From: Gemmatimonadota bacterium
Lineage (GTDB): Bacteria; Gemmatimonadota; Gemmatimonadetes; Longimicrobiales; Gaopeijiaceae
NCBI GenBank assembly: GCA_022571515.1
Contig: JACZXQ010000016.1
Span: forward strand, 44,622 to 108,621
Length of the DNA: 64,000 nt
Reading direction: 5' to 3'
In this document: piece after piece, positions 52,401 through 60,598 of the stretch
Numbering within the stretch: the first letter of the stretch is position 1
Layout: every line of letters begins with the position of its first letter
The notes under the pieces: model-generated
What the model was told of the DNA's origin: nothing
The model's input: the letters and a program-made list of their open reading frames with translations, nothing else
Database searches by the model: none
Position numbers and translations under genes: made by a program

Positions 52401-53519
52401 CTACCGCCCGTGCCAAGCCGCGAGCACCTCCGCCTCGCGAGCGAGCGAGATACCCGACCTGAGTGCGGCCTGGCGCTCCTGCGGGCGCGAGAAATGATAT
52501 TCGAGCGTGTCCATCGTTGTCTGGGCGAGCGAGCGGAACGTGAGCCCGCGCTCGACCTCGGGGGTCAGATCGAACCTTGCGAAGCCTTCGAAGCCGTCGT
52601 GCGGCGGCCTCCACACCGGCATCTCGCGGTAGGGTCGAATCCCGTGGTCCGCCAAGAAATCAGCCTTTACCCAGGTGAACTCGGTCTCGGCCGTGGTGGC
52701 ACCGCGGATCCCGTATAGAAGCTGGGCCATGGGCCTGGGGTTGGCCGGACCGACCACGTTATAGATCCCGGTGTGTCCGTCCTCTGCCATGCGGATCATC
52801 CATTCGCAGAAGTCACGGACGTCGATGATCTGCACCGGATCCGACGGCTCGCCTGGTGCGAGGACCTCGCCACCCTTGTGGATGCGCACCGGCCAGTAGG
52901 TGAACCGGTCGGTCGGGTCGCCGGGTCCGATGATCAACCCTGGTCGAAAGATCGTGGTTTTCCCCGGGAAGACTCTTCGGGCTTCGTTTTCGGAGAGCAC
53001 CTTCGCCAGACCGTAGGGGAACCGCTCGGCGTCGGGGCTCACTCCGGTGGACGCGAACGTGTGTGTGGGAGCATCGGCGGTCATCGGAATTCGGCTGGTA
53101 TCCGAGTAGGCGGACCTCGATGAGACGTACAAGTAGCGGTCGACCGAGTCTCTCAGCAGTTCTGCCGAGAGTTTCACCCAATCAGGCCTGGCGGTGGAGT
53201 TGTCGATCACCACGTCCCAACTGCGACCTTCCAGCGCATCGAGTTCGCCGTTGCGGTCGCCGACGAGCCTTTCCACCTCGGGGAACAGGTGTGGGTTGGT
53301 TCGGCCCCGGTTGAAGAGCGTAATCGTGTGTCCTCGCTCGAGTGCATAGGCCACCTGATGGGGACCGATGAATCCCGTGCCGCCGAGGATCAGGATCTTG
53401 AGGGCTCGAGTCTCTTGCGGGCGTAGGCTCGCCGTGGCCTGGCCGGGGAAGATCCCCAGGCTGGCCGCACTGCCGGCCATCGCGCCTGCGATCAAAAATT
53501 CTCTTCGGGAAGTCGACAC
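52401..53519 (-). CDS. Tat-exported NAD-dependent epimerase/dehydratase family protein
   Basis: A 372-residue Rossmann protein. The start (MSTSRREFLIAGAMAGSAAS) is a twin-arginine signal, so it is folded with cofactor before export. The mature part begins ILILGGTGFIGPHQVAYALE (GGTGFIG nucleotide loop) and includes LFNRGRTNPHLFP, YLYVSSRSAYSD, and RFPYGLAKVLSENEARRVFP, where YGLAK gives the YxxxK catalytic pair. This is the atypical SDR branch related to isoflavone-reductase and chloroplast RNA-binding (CSP41-like) proteins. An exported SDR is uncommon but known in Gemmatimonadota and Bacteroidota. The 255 bases upstream hold no supported gene. Confidence 0.9.
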   Translation of the reverse strand: MSTSRREFLIAGAMAGSAASLGIFPGQATASLRPQETRALKILILGGTGFIGPHQVAYALERGHTITLFNRGRTNPHLFPEVERLVGDRNGELDALEGRSWDVVIDNSTARPDWVKLSAELLRDSVDRYLYVSSRSAYSDTSRIPMTADAPTHTFASTGVSPDAERFPYGLAKVLSENEARRVFPGKTTIFRPGLIIGPGDPTDRFTYWPVRIHKGGEVLAPGEPSDPVQIIDVRDFCEWMIRMAEDGHTGIYNVVGPANPRPMAQLLYGIRGATTAETEFTWVKADFLADHGIRPYREMPVWRPPHDGFEGFARFDLTPEVERGLTFRSLAQTTMDTLEYHFSRPQERQAALRSGISLAREAEVLAAWHGR

Positions 53520-53774
53520 GTTTTCGCCTCGATCGTGTGGGGTCGTTTCCTGCCGCTAGCAGACTCCTCATGGCAAGGTACTCACATTCCCACGGGCAGT
53601 GCGAGTAGCGGTCGCTATCCCGTCCAGGACGATTGGAGGGGTTCATATGACCAGGAGATTGGGGAGGAGGCCCATGAGCGTTGGACTCGCACGCCCGTGT
53701 TGCGGCGGTGGGCGGTATGCCGCAACATGAGTGCCCGTCATGCGGTCCTGCCTTCTGGATGAGGAGTTGCCCCC

Positions 53775-54776
53775 ATGCGTCTTACGCTGCCCTGTGTGCT
53801 GCTAGCCGCTCTGGTACCCGCCGCGGTCTCAGGCCAACGCGTCACGCCGAAGCGTCCGGTGGCCACCTACTCGATCGTGGCGTTCGACCGCGAAACAGGA
53901 GAGTTGGGCGTGGCCGTACAATCCCACTGGTTCTCGGTCGGTGCGATCGTTCCGTGGGCGGAGGCCGGGGTCGGAGCCGTTGCCACGCAGTCGTTCGTGG
54001 AGCCGTCGTACGGCACGCTCGGGTTGGATCTCATGCGCATGGGCCGCTCCGCGCCCGACGCGCTTCGCGCGCTGGTGTCCACGGATGCGGACGAGGCGGT
54101 GCGGCAGGTCGCCATGGTCGACGCGCAGGGGCGAGTGGCCGCCCACACGGGCTCGCGGGCGATCTTCGCGGCGGGTCACCATGTCGGCGACGGCTACTCG
54201 GTGCAAGCCAACCTGATGGAAAAAGAGACTGTATGGGGCGCCATGGCCCGTGCCTACGAGTCCAGCGATGGGGATCTCGCAGAGAGACTACTGGCTGCGC
54301 TCGAGGCGGCACAGCATGAGGGGGGCGACATCCGTGGTCGCCAGTCTGCGGCGATCGTGGTGGTGGCCGCGGAGAGCACGGGCAAGCCCTGGGTCGATCG
54401 CAGGTTCGATTTGCGCGTTGAAGACCACCCGGAGCCCGTAAAGGAACTCCGCCGCCTGGTGTTGCTCCAGCGGGCCTATCTGAAGCTCAACGAGGGTGAC
54501 GAGTGGGTGACGAAGGGGGAGCTCGGGAGGGCGATGGAGGCCTATTCACACGCGATGGACCTCGTACCGGATCCGGTCACCGACGGCGAGGCGCCGTTCT
54601 GGGTCGGTGTGACGCTGGCCGCGGAAGGTGACCGGGAGGCGGCCGTGCCGTATCTGCGTAGGGCCTTCGCACAGGATGAGAAATGGGCGGAGCTGATCCT
54701 CAGACTGCCTGCTTCGGGGCTGCTTCCGTCGGAGGCACTCGCGGCCGAGCTCGCAGCCTTGATGCGGCAAAGATGA
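53775..54776 (+). CDS. Exported DUF1028 protein with C-terminal helical extension (second of two)
   Basis: A 333-residue protein with a signal peptide (LPCVLLAALVPAAVSGQ). The DUF1028 domain (ATYSIVAFDRETGELGVAVQ, PWAEAGVGAVATQSFVEPSY, GGDIRGRQSAAIVVVAAEST) aligns by eye with the copy at 39.9 kb. After residue ~230 it adds about 100 residues with TPR-like helices (LKLNEGDEWVTKGELGRAME, EGDREAAVPYLRRAFAQDEK). GAGG and a GGAGTTG site precede the ATG. Function is unknown; the extension could bind a partner protein. Confidence 0.9.
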   Translation: MRLTLPCVLLAALVPAAVSGQRVTPKRPVATYSIVAFDRETGELGVAVQSHWFSVGAIVPWAEAGVGAVATQSFVEPSYGTLGLDLMRMGRSAPDALRALVSTDADEAVRQVAMVDAQGRVAAHTGSRAIFAAGHHVGDGYSVQANLMEKETVWGAMARAYESSDGDLAERLLAALEAAQHEGGDIRGRQSAAIVVVAAESTGKPWVDRRFDLRVEDHPEPVKELRRLVLLQRAYLKLNEGDEWVTKGELGRAMEAYSHAMDLVPDPVTDGEAPFWVGVTLAAEGDREAAVPYLRRAFAQDEKWAELILRLPASGLLPSEALAAELAALMRQR

Positions 54777-54793
54777 ACCCTCGACGACAGGCG

Positions 54794-55753
54794 TCAGCCC
54801 ACCAACCTCCGCCGCATTGAGGCGATCGTCTCGGGGCCGACGCGGCAGCAGCCACCGACTCCGGAAACGCCTCGCTCGGCCCAGCCCGCGCTGGCGTCGT
54901 CCCAGTCGATCTCGGGCGGAGCGCCCTGCCATGCCTTGGCCGCGGCGCTGTAACGCTCGCCTGAGTTGGGGTAGACGATCACCGGCTTGGTGGTGCCCTT
55001 TCGAAGCTCGTCGATCATCCGTCCCACCGCCGAGGGTGGCACGCAGTTTACCCCCACCGCCATCAGTTCCGGTTCCGCATCGCACGCTCTCGCCATTTCG
55101 GCGAGCGGACTCCCGTCGCACAGGTGAGTCTCGTCCCTGCAGCTGAAGCTGAGCCACGCCCACCGCCCGGGTGACTCGCCGAGCAGTCGGAGTAGCACCA
55201 TGGCCTCGCGCCTCGACGGGATCGTCTCGCACGCGAGCACATCGGCCTGGCTGTCTGCCAACACGTGCCAGCGCACGCGGTGGAACCAGTAGAGCGTGTC
55301 GTCGTCGATGTCGTAATCGCCCGAATACTCCGATCCGTCCGCGAGGAAGGCGCCGTAGGGCCCGATGCTGGCCGCCACGAGTGGGCGCAAGCGGGCCTCC
55401 CTGTTCACGGGGTCATCCCAGAACTCGTTGCGGGCGTCTACGGCGAGTTGCACGGCGTACCGCATCAGGTCGACCGCCTCGTGGTCGCTCAGCCCACGCT
55501 TCCTGAATCCTGGCACTGTCGCCTGATAGGTGATGGTGGCGATGCAATCTGCCCCGGCGGCCAGGAAGTCCAGGTGTACTTGCCTCACGGCCTCAGGCGC
55601 ATCGAGGAGCAGCCTGGCCGACCATAGCTCGTCGTTCAGGTCGTGGCCGCGCGCCTCCAGTTCGGTGGCGAGGCCGCCATCAAGCATCATGATGCCCTGG
55701 CCCTCCACGAAGGGCGCGATCGGGTTGCCTGATCGCACGGAGGCCGGTCTCAT
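54794..55753 (-). CDS. Homocysteine S-methyltransferase (MmuM-like)
   Basis: A 319-residue zinc methyltransferase that moves a methyl group from S-methylmethionine or SAM to homocysteine, giving methionine. It starts LDGGLATELEARGHDLNDEL, then has ITYQATVPGFRKRGLS, DVLACETIPSRREA and the zinc Cys residues in VGVNCVPPSAV and GVSGVGGCCRVGPETI. All three Cys ligands are present. Length matches MmuM, not the long MetH/BHMT forms. It is convergent with the DUF1028 gene, 17 bases apart. Confidence 0.93.
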   Translation of the reverse strand: MRPASVRSGNPIAPFVEGQGIMMLDGGLATELEARGHDLNDELWSARLLLDAPEAVRQVHLDFLAAGADCIATITYQATVPGFRKRGLSDHEAVDLMRYAVQLAVDARNEFWDDPVNREARLRPLVAASIGPYGAFLADGSEYSGDYDIDDDTLYWFHRVRWHVLADSQADVLACETIPSRREAMVLLRLLGESPGRWAWLSFSCRDETHLCDGSPLAEMARACDAEPELMAVGVNCVPPSAVGRMIDELRKGTTKPVIVYPNSGERYSAAAKAWQGAPPEIDWDDASAGWAERGVSGVGGCCRVGPETIASMRRRLVG

Positions 55754-55839
55754 ATCAGTTCTAGTGCGGTATCACCCGGCATACGCGACACCTCATGGCG
55801 GCCGTATCCGGACTAGGCCCGAAAACCCCCCGACTTCCT

Positions 55840-56451
55840 TCATGCGTTGGACCCGATCGCTGCCCGAATGCACTGAGTCCTGAACTCGTCATCGTCGTCG
55901 ATCGCGTCCGGCGAACCGCCGTCGGCGGCCCATGTGTGCACTCGGTCGGCCAGATTGTCGAACCCCAGGCGTCCAAGCGCATCACCCGCCGCGTTCAGGA
56001 ATTCGTGCTCCCTTACCAACTTGGCCATCTCGACGATGGCATCCGCCGCTCGGTTCGTTTGCTCACCGCGCTTCGCGGCCTCCGTGTATTCTCGGAGGTG
56101 GGTCAGCGCGGAGGCCATGTGAAGAGCGGCCAAGTCCAGCCATGTCAGCGTGTAGAGTGTGCGAATCGCTCCGGGGTGAATGCGAATGATCTTGCTCGCC
56201 ACCCCACGGGCCACTTCGGGGTGCTCGTCCTGGAGCAGCGCGTCGATCGCTCGGCCATAGTATTGAAGCGCTCGTGCATGATCGCCCGCTTTTAGGCACA
56301 GATCGCCGGCCTGGTTGAGGGGTTGGCCGCGAAAGCCCAGTGGGGCGTTATCCGCCTCTGCCTCCAGCTTTGCAAGCTTCGTCTCCCAGCCCTTGGGGAC
56401 CTTCTTGGAAGAGTTGGGCTTGAAGCCCAGCCATTGCGAGAATCGATTCAT
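55840..56451 (-). CDS. Helical repeat (TPR-like) protein, unrecognised
   Basis: A 203-residue soluble protein with no signal. It is almost wholly helical. A TPR-like pair is visible (QAGDLCLKAGDHARALQYYG, AIDALLQ), followed by further helices of similar spacing (LDLAALHMASALTHLREYTE). The C-terminus is acidic. This suggests a protein-binding scaffold; no family is recognised. It lies 86 bases upstream of the homocysteine methyltransferase gene. Confidence 0.62.
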   Translation of the reverse strand: MNRFSQWLGFKPNSSKKVPKGWETKLAKLEAEADNAPLGFRGQPLNQAGDLCLKAGDHARALQYYGRAIDALLQDEHPEVARGVASKIIRIHPGAIRTLYTLTWLDLAALHMASALTHLREYTEAAKRGEQTNRAADAIVEMAKLVREHEFLNAAGDALGRLGFDNLADRVHTWAADGGSPDAIDDDDEFRTQCIRAAIGSNA

Positions 56452-56523
56452 CTTGATCGTGGTTCAGGTGCGAAAAAATAGCAACAAAGCCACAGGGACC
56501 GGGACAGCATGATCCCCCAAAGA

Positions 56524-56910
56524 CTACACGTCGCCCGGGATGTAGCCGATCGGTGCGGGTGCGCCCAGCGGATCCGTACCGAATTCGTTGGGTCCGATGC
56601 TTCCTCGCTTGAACAGTAGGGACAAGCCCAAATAAATGTTATAGAACGGAATCAGCAGCAGCCACCAATGCCACCCTGGTCGGTCGATGTCGTGAAGGCG
56701 CTTGACGGTGATTGCCAATTCGGCAACCCCAGTGGCCACCGCCACACCCACAGCCGGAAGCGCGAAGAGCGGATTTCCGAGCACGCCGCCCACGATGACG
56801 ATCGCGAGAATGAGCCCAATGGCCACAGCGCCATCCAGAAACGTGTGCCAGAAGTACCAAGCCCGGTTGACCCGGCCCTGGAACGAGAACAGCTCGAGGA
56901 TCACATCCAT
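56524..56910 (-). CDS. DUF805 membrane protein
   Basis: A 128-residue protein with three or four helices. It begins LFSFQGRVNRAWYFWHTFLD, the DUF805 signature (F-x-G-R-x-x-R-x-x-Y/F-W), and later has ITVKRLHDIDRPGWHWWLLL, the conserved KRxHDxxxxGWxxLL block. FGTDPLG ends the domain. The ATG at 56910 has GGAG six bases ahead. Family function is unknown; members are often found with envelope genes. Confidence 0.87.
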   Translation of the reverse strand: MDVILELFSFQGRVNRAWYFWHTFLDGAVAIGLILAIVIVGGVLGNPLFALPAVGVAVATGVAELAITVKRLHDIDRPGWHWWLLLIPFYNIYLGLSLLFKRGSIGPNEFGTDPLGAPAPIGYIPGDV

Positions 56911-57240
56911 GAGCATCTCCGTGGTTTCGCGGACTCCGCATCGCCCGCCGCGCATGTCGACATCGTCATGGTCAGCGGTGACGTCATCTTCACAGTCGAT
57001 CTCGGCACGCTCTCGTGTCCTCGAAACGGGGGGCAACAGTTGTCTTGCGATCGACCATGCGTCCAACTTGCCGTCGGTGCGGGATTCTCGGCAAGCGGGG
57101 GACGAAATATCGTGATCCTACCGACGTGAAGAATGCTAGCGCCTGTCCGTACTATTAGGTAGCGTGGGAAATTAGCGCGTTGGCTCGATGTTCAGCTCTT
57201 CCGGGCCCATGAGCCGTCTGAGTAGGAGGCGAATCCGAAC

Positions 57241-58098
57241 ATGTCGAAGTTTTCGAACAGTTGGGAACTGATGAAGGGGAGTGCCCGTGTCCTCAGACTG
57301 GACAAGGAGCTGCTGGTTTTCCCGCTCCTCTCCGGGATTGCGACCGTGTTGGTGACCGCCACGTTCATCGTACCCTTCGCGTTCATCGGTGAGGGCTTCG
57401 GCGCACTCGAAGGCCTTGTGGAGGATCCAGGCTATCTGGCCTACGTGATTGCCTTTCTCTACTACCTGGCGCTCTACACGGCGATCTTCTTTTTCAATAC
57501 GGCCCTGGTGGGCGCGGCCATGATTCGGTTGGACGGCGGCGACCCGACCGTGTCCGACGGCATGAGGATCGCGCTCGACAAGCTGCCGGCGGTCCTGGGT
57601 TATGCGGCGATCGCCGCGACCATCGGCATGGTTCTCAGGATGATCGAAGAGCGGGTCGGCTTTCTCGGCCGAATCGTCATCGGGCTGATCGGCGTCTCGT
57701 GGAGCTTGGCCACGTACCTCACGGTGCCGGTGCTGGTAACGAAGGACGTGAGCGCGATCGACGCGGTAAAGGAGAGCGCGAGCGTCTTCAAGCAGACCTG
57801 GGGAGAGCAGGTCGTCGCGCATGCCGGCATGGGGTTCGCGTTCTTCATCGTGCTCATGCTGATGATGGTGACGTTCATTCCCGTCGCCATCGTGGTAGCG
57901 CAGATCAGCGAGGTGCTCGTGATACCGATGATGGTGTCGGTTTTCGGTGGATTCGTCTTTCTCATGCTCGTGAAGTCGGCGCTGGACGGGATCTATTCGG
58001 CTGCCTTGTATCGCTTCGCAACCACGGGTGATCCCGGCGAGCACTTCGACGCCGACGTGATGCGCCAGGCCTTCAGGCCGAAGAAGAAGCGCTGGTAG
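57241..58098 (+). CDS. DUF6159-type membrane protein
   Basis: A 285-residue protein with about six helices. It begins SNSWELMKGSARVLRLDKEL and LVFPLLSGIATVLVTATFIV, typical of DUF6159, and has FFFNTALVGAAMIRLDGGDP and WSLATYLTVPVLVTKDVSAI. The ending is basic (FRPKKKRW). Function is unknown. GGAGG lies about a dozen bases ahead of the ATG. The 275 bases between it and OmpA show no other gene. Confidence 0.78.
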   Translation: MSKFSNSWELMKGSARVLRLDKELLVFPLLSGIATVLVTATFIVPFAFIGEGFGALEGLVEDPGYLAYVIAFLYYLALYTAIFFFNTALVGAAMIRLDGGDPTVSDGMRIALDKLPAVLGYAAIAATIGMVLRMIEERVGFLGRIVIGLIGVSWSLATYLTVPVLVTKDVSAIDAVKESASVFKQTWGEQVVAHAGMGFAFFIVLMLMMVTFIPVAIVVAQISEVLVIPMMVSVFGGFVFLMLVKSALDGIYSAALYRFATTGDPGEHFDADVMRQAFRPKKKRW

Positions 58099-58373
58099 TC
58101 GTCCCGACAGGCGTATCAGAAATCCGTGCGAACACTCCCAGTTCGGTTGGATGTCCGAGGTTCACAACGATCCCGACCGATACGCGATCTGTCACGGAAA
58201 CACTGAGCCTTTGGGCGCGTTCTCCACCCGAGCACACAAAAGAGGAACGGTCCTTGCAAAAGAGCCGGATGGAGCCTCGTTCGGTGAGGGATCAACGCTG
58301 AGGCTCCAGAATTGAAGAATGCGTTGCCCCAACTAGATAGTGCGGAACAGTGGATCCGCAAGGAGAGCGTACC

Positions 58374-59753
58374 ATGACTGCCCCGACTCGCTTGGTTCGA
58401 ACCGTCGCGCTGGCCGGCCTGCTGCTGCCTATGGCCATCGCCGGCCAGGATGAGGCACCGCCCTCACGCCGGTCAGGTCTGGAAATCTCCCCGTTCGTGG
58501 GCGTCTACGACGACACGCCCGAGTTCGACCCGGACGGGAGCGCGGTCTTTGTTGACCCGGCCGGCAATGCGCTCTTCGGCGGTTTCCTCGGATACCACTT
58601 CGGGGGTGGCCTCTTCCTGGAGGGCGAGCTCGGGATCATGTCCCTCGAGATGCAGCCCGTGGGCGAAGTCCGCAGGGACCTCGACCTCCTCTATTACGGT
58701 GGATCGCTGGGCTACAACATCCCGCTGGGTGACCGTGCCCAACTCTACCCGGTGCTCGGCCTCGGGCAGTCGCGCTGGAGCCCCGAGGGCCTGGACTCCG
58801 AGAGCAACTTCACGGTGAGCTACGGCGGAGGTGTCAGACTGTTCGTCGCGCCCAGCGTGGCGATCAGGGTGGACGCCCGCATGCGCCAGATAAGCAACGC
58901 GCTCGAGCGTACGGGCGCCTTGGTCTCGCCTGTCACCCCCGACGAGACGTTCTGGGCCGGCACGGCCAGCGTGGGTGTGTCGTTCTTCGTGCGCGGCGGC
59001 GGCAAAGAGGAGGTGAGGGACACGGACCTCGACGGGGTGCGGGATGGTGTGGACGCCTGCCCCGGCACGCCGCGCGGCGTTCGGGTGGACGCGTCGGGTT
59101 GTCCGACCGACTCCGATGGTGACGGCGTGTTCGACGGGCCGGATCGCTGTGCCGATACACCACGCGGGGCTCGAGTGGATGTGACCGGCTGTCCGCTCGA
59201 CGGCGACCGCGATGGCGTGCCCGATGGCTTGGACCGCTGCCCCGACACGCCGGCCGGCGCCAGCGTGGACGGCTCCGGCTGCCCGCTCGACTCGGACCGC
59301 GATGGGGTCTTCGACGGCCTGGACCGTTGCCCGAACACGCCGGCCGGAACGGAGGTGGACGCGAGCGGCTGCCCGGTCCCGGTAGAGGATCCGGAGCCCG
59401 AGCCGCTGCCCACGTTCGGCAACGTCACCTTCGAGCTCGACTCGTCGGAGTTGGATGCGGCCGCCATCCAGGCGCTCAGGGAGGTCGGCCGAGCCCTGGT
59501 CGCTCGCGCCGACGCGTCTGCGGTGTTGCACGGCCACACGGACTCGACGGCCTCGGAGGCGTACAACGAGAGGCTGGGCATACGCAGGGCGGAGTCGGTG
59601 CAGGACTTCTTGATCGCGAACTTCCCCACACTGTCTGGCGCGCGCTTCCAACTCGAGAGTTTCGGCGAAACCCGCCCGATTGCCGACAACGGCACGGAAG
59701 CGGGTCGTGCCCAGAACCGCCGCGTGGAGATCACGCTGAGAGAGTCGCGCTAA
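58374..59753 (+). CDS. OmpA family protein with barrel, thrombospondin type 3 repeats and OmpA domain
   Basis: A 459-residue outer-membrane protein. Signal peptide (LAGLLLPMAIAGQ), then an eight-strand barrel (to about residue 210, ending VGVSFFVRGGG). Four Ca2+-binding TSP3 repeats follow, of the form DxDxDGVxDGxDxCPxTPxGxxVDxxGCP. The peptidoglycan-binding OmpA domain starts NVTFELDSSELDAAAIQALR and includes HGHTDSTASEAYNERLGIRR and AQNRRVEITL. The barrel sits in the outer membrane while the tail holds the cell wall. AAGGAGAG eight bases ahead supports the ATG at 58374. Confidence 0.93.
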   Translation: MTAPTRLVRTVALAGLLLPMAIAGQDEAPPSRRSGLEISPFVGVYDDTPEFDPDGSAVFVDPAGNALFGGFLGYHFGGGLFLEGELGIMSLEMQPVGEVRRDLDLLYYGGSLGYNIPLGDRAQLYPVLGLGQSRWSPEGLDSESNFTVSYGGGVRLFVAPSVAIRVDARMRQISNALERTGALVSPVTPDETFWAGTASVGVSFFVRGGGKEEVRDTDLDGVRDGVDACPGTPRGVRVDASGCPTDSDGDGVFDGPDRCADTPRGARVDVTGCPLDGDRDGVPDGLDRCPDTPAGASVDGSGCPLDSDRDGVFDGLDRCPNTPAGTEVDASGCPVPVEDPEPEPLPTFGNVTFELDSSELDAAAIQALREVGRALVARADASAVLHGHTDSTASEAYNERLGIRRAESVQDFLIANFPTLSGARFQLESFGETRPIADNGTEAGRAQNRRVEITLRESR

Positions 59754-59754
59754 C

Positions 59755-60550
59755 CTAGGCCAGGCGCTCCCATCCCTTCGGCATCGAGACCTTTTCGGCC
59801 TCGACGAACTCGCGGAGGCTGTGGAGCGCCTGGCCAAGCTCTCTCTCGAATCGCTTGGCGTTGCCGGCTCACCGTCGGGCAGAACGCGCTCGGCAAGGTC
59901 GTAGACGCACCGGAAGTGCCGGCGCGTGCGAATGGCGATCCTCCCGGAGTGCCAGAGCAACTTGAGCGAGCGCTTGTCCTCCTTGGCGAGTGGCATGGTG
60001 CCGCCATACTCGGTCTCGCCCGCCCGACGCTCGAAGTCGACGCTCTCGAGCGGCCCTTCCTCTGAGAGGCGCTTGAGCACCCGGCGCTTCGACGCGGCCG
60101 AGGTCCGGAAGTGCTTCCACCACGACTTGCCCTCCCAACTTTCGGCGGGAAGCGACGCATGCGGCGCCGTCCGATGGAGAGGTGCGAGATCGGCAGCAGG
60201 GACGCCTCGTGTCCCCAGTACTCGTAGGCCACCTGATCATCGTACATCCAGCGGTCGAGCGCTGTCCGATCGTATGGACCGAAGCGGCTCCATAGAGTGA
60301 GGTAGTGCGCCCGATCCACGACATTGATGCTGTCGAGTTGGAGCGCTCCCGTTCGCTCGAGGTGCAGCCTCAGGGACTCGGGCGTCAGCCGGCCTGCGCC
60401 ACGGGGCACCGAGAAACCCTGGCGATGGAACCACAACCGAACCACTTGATCATGCGAGAGGGTTGGAAGGGCAGGGGGCACTGTTCGATCCGGGCGCGGG
60501 TTTCTCTGATGACGCAGGCAACTTAACGGTTGGGTGCGGCTCGGTGTCAT
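59755..60550 (-). pseudogene. Decayed YcaQ-like winged-helix DNA glycosylase gene
   Basis: Three frames carry consecutive pieces of a YcaQ-family protein. Frame one reads LSHDQVVRLWFHRQGFSVP, LERTGALQLDSINVVDRAHY, LTLWSRFGPYDRTALDRWMY and EYWGHEASLLPISHL. After a shift near 60130 comes VLKRLSEEGPLESVDFERR, GGTMPLAKEDKRSLKLLWHS and YDLAERVLPDGEPAT. After another break near 59870, AKRFERELGQALHSLREFVE and KGWERLA end the gene. The family's middle part and its FDPLI-type block are missing, so at least two frameshifts and one large deletion have occurred. Intact members of about 400 residues unhook DNA crosslinks. Confidence 0.82.
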
Positions 60551-60598
60551 TCATAGGCACGCATCCCATCAACGTCGTACCGCCGTAAGGGAGGATTC

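Noticed and set aside
53681..53800. Possible zinc-ribbon start (MPQHECPSCGPAFW) ahead of the second DUF1028 gene
   Set aside because: The frame continues antiparallel in character through the DUF1028 gene as a shadow, and only four Cys in a short stretch support it.
59021..59380. Regular repeats about 105 bases long, considered as a tandem DNA repeat or CRISPR
   Set aside because: They encode in-frame TSP3 calcium-binding repeats and have no spacer structure.
58473..59754. Very long minus-strand frame opposite OmpA
   Set aside because: It mirrors the repeat-rich OmpA coding sequence. Only its first part, beyond the OmpA stop, carries real YcaQ-like sequence.
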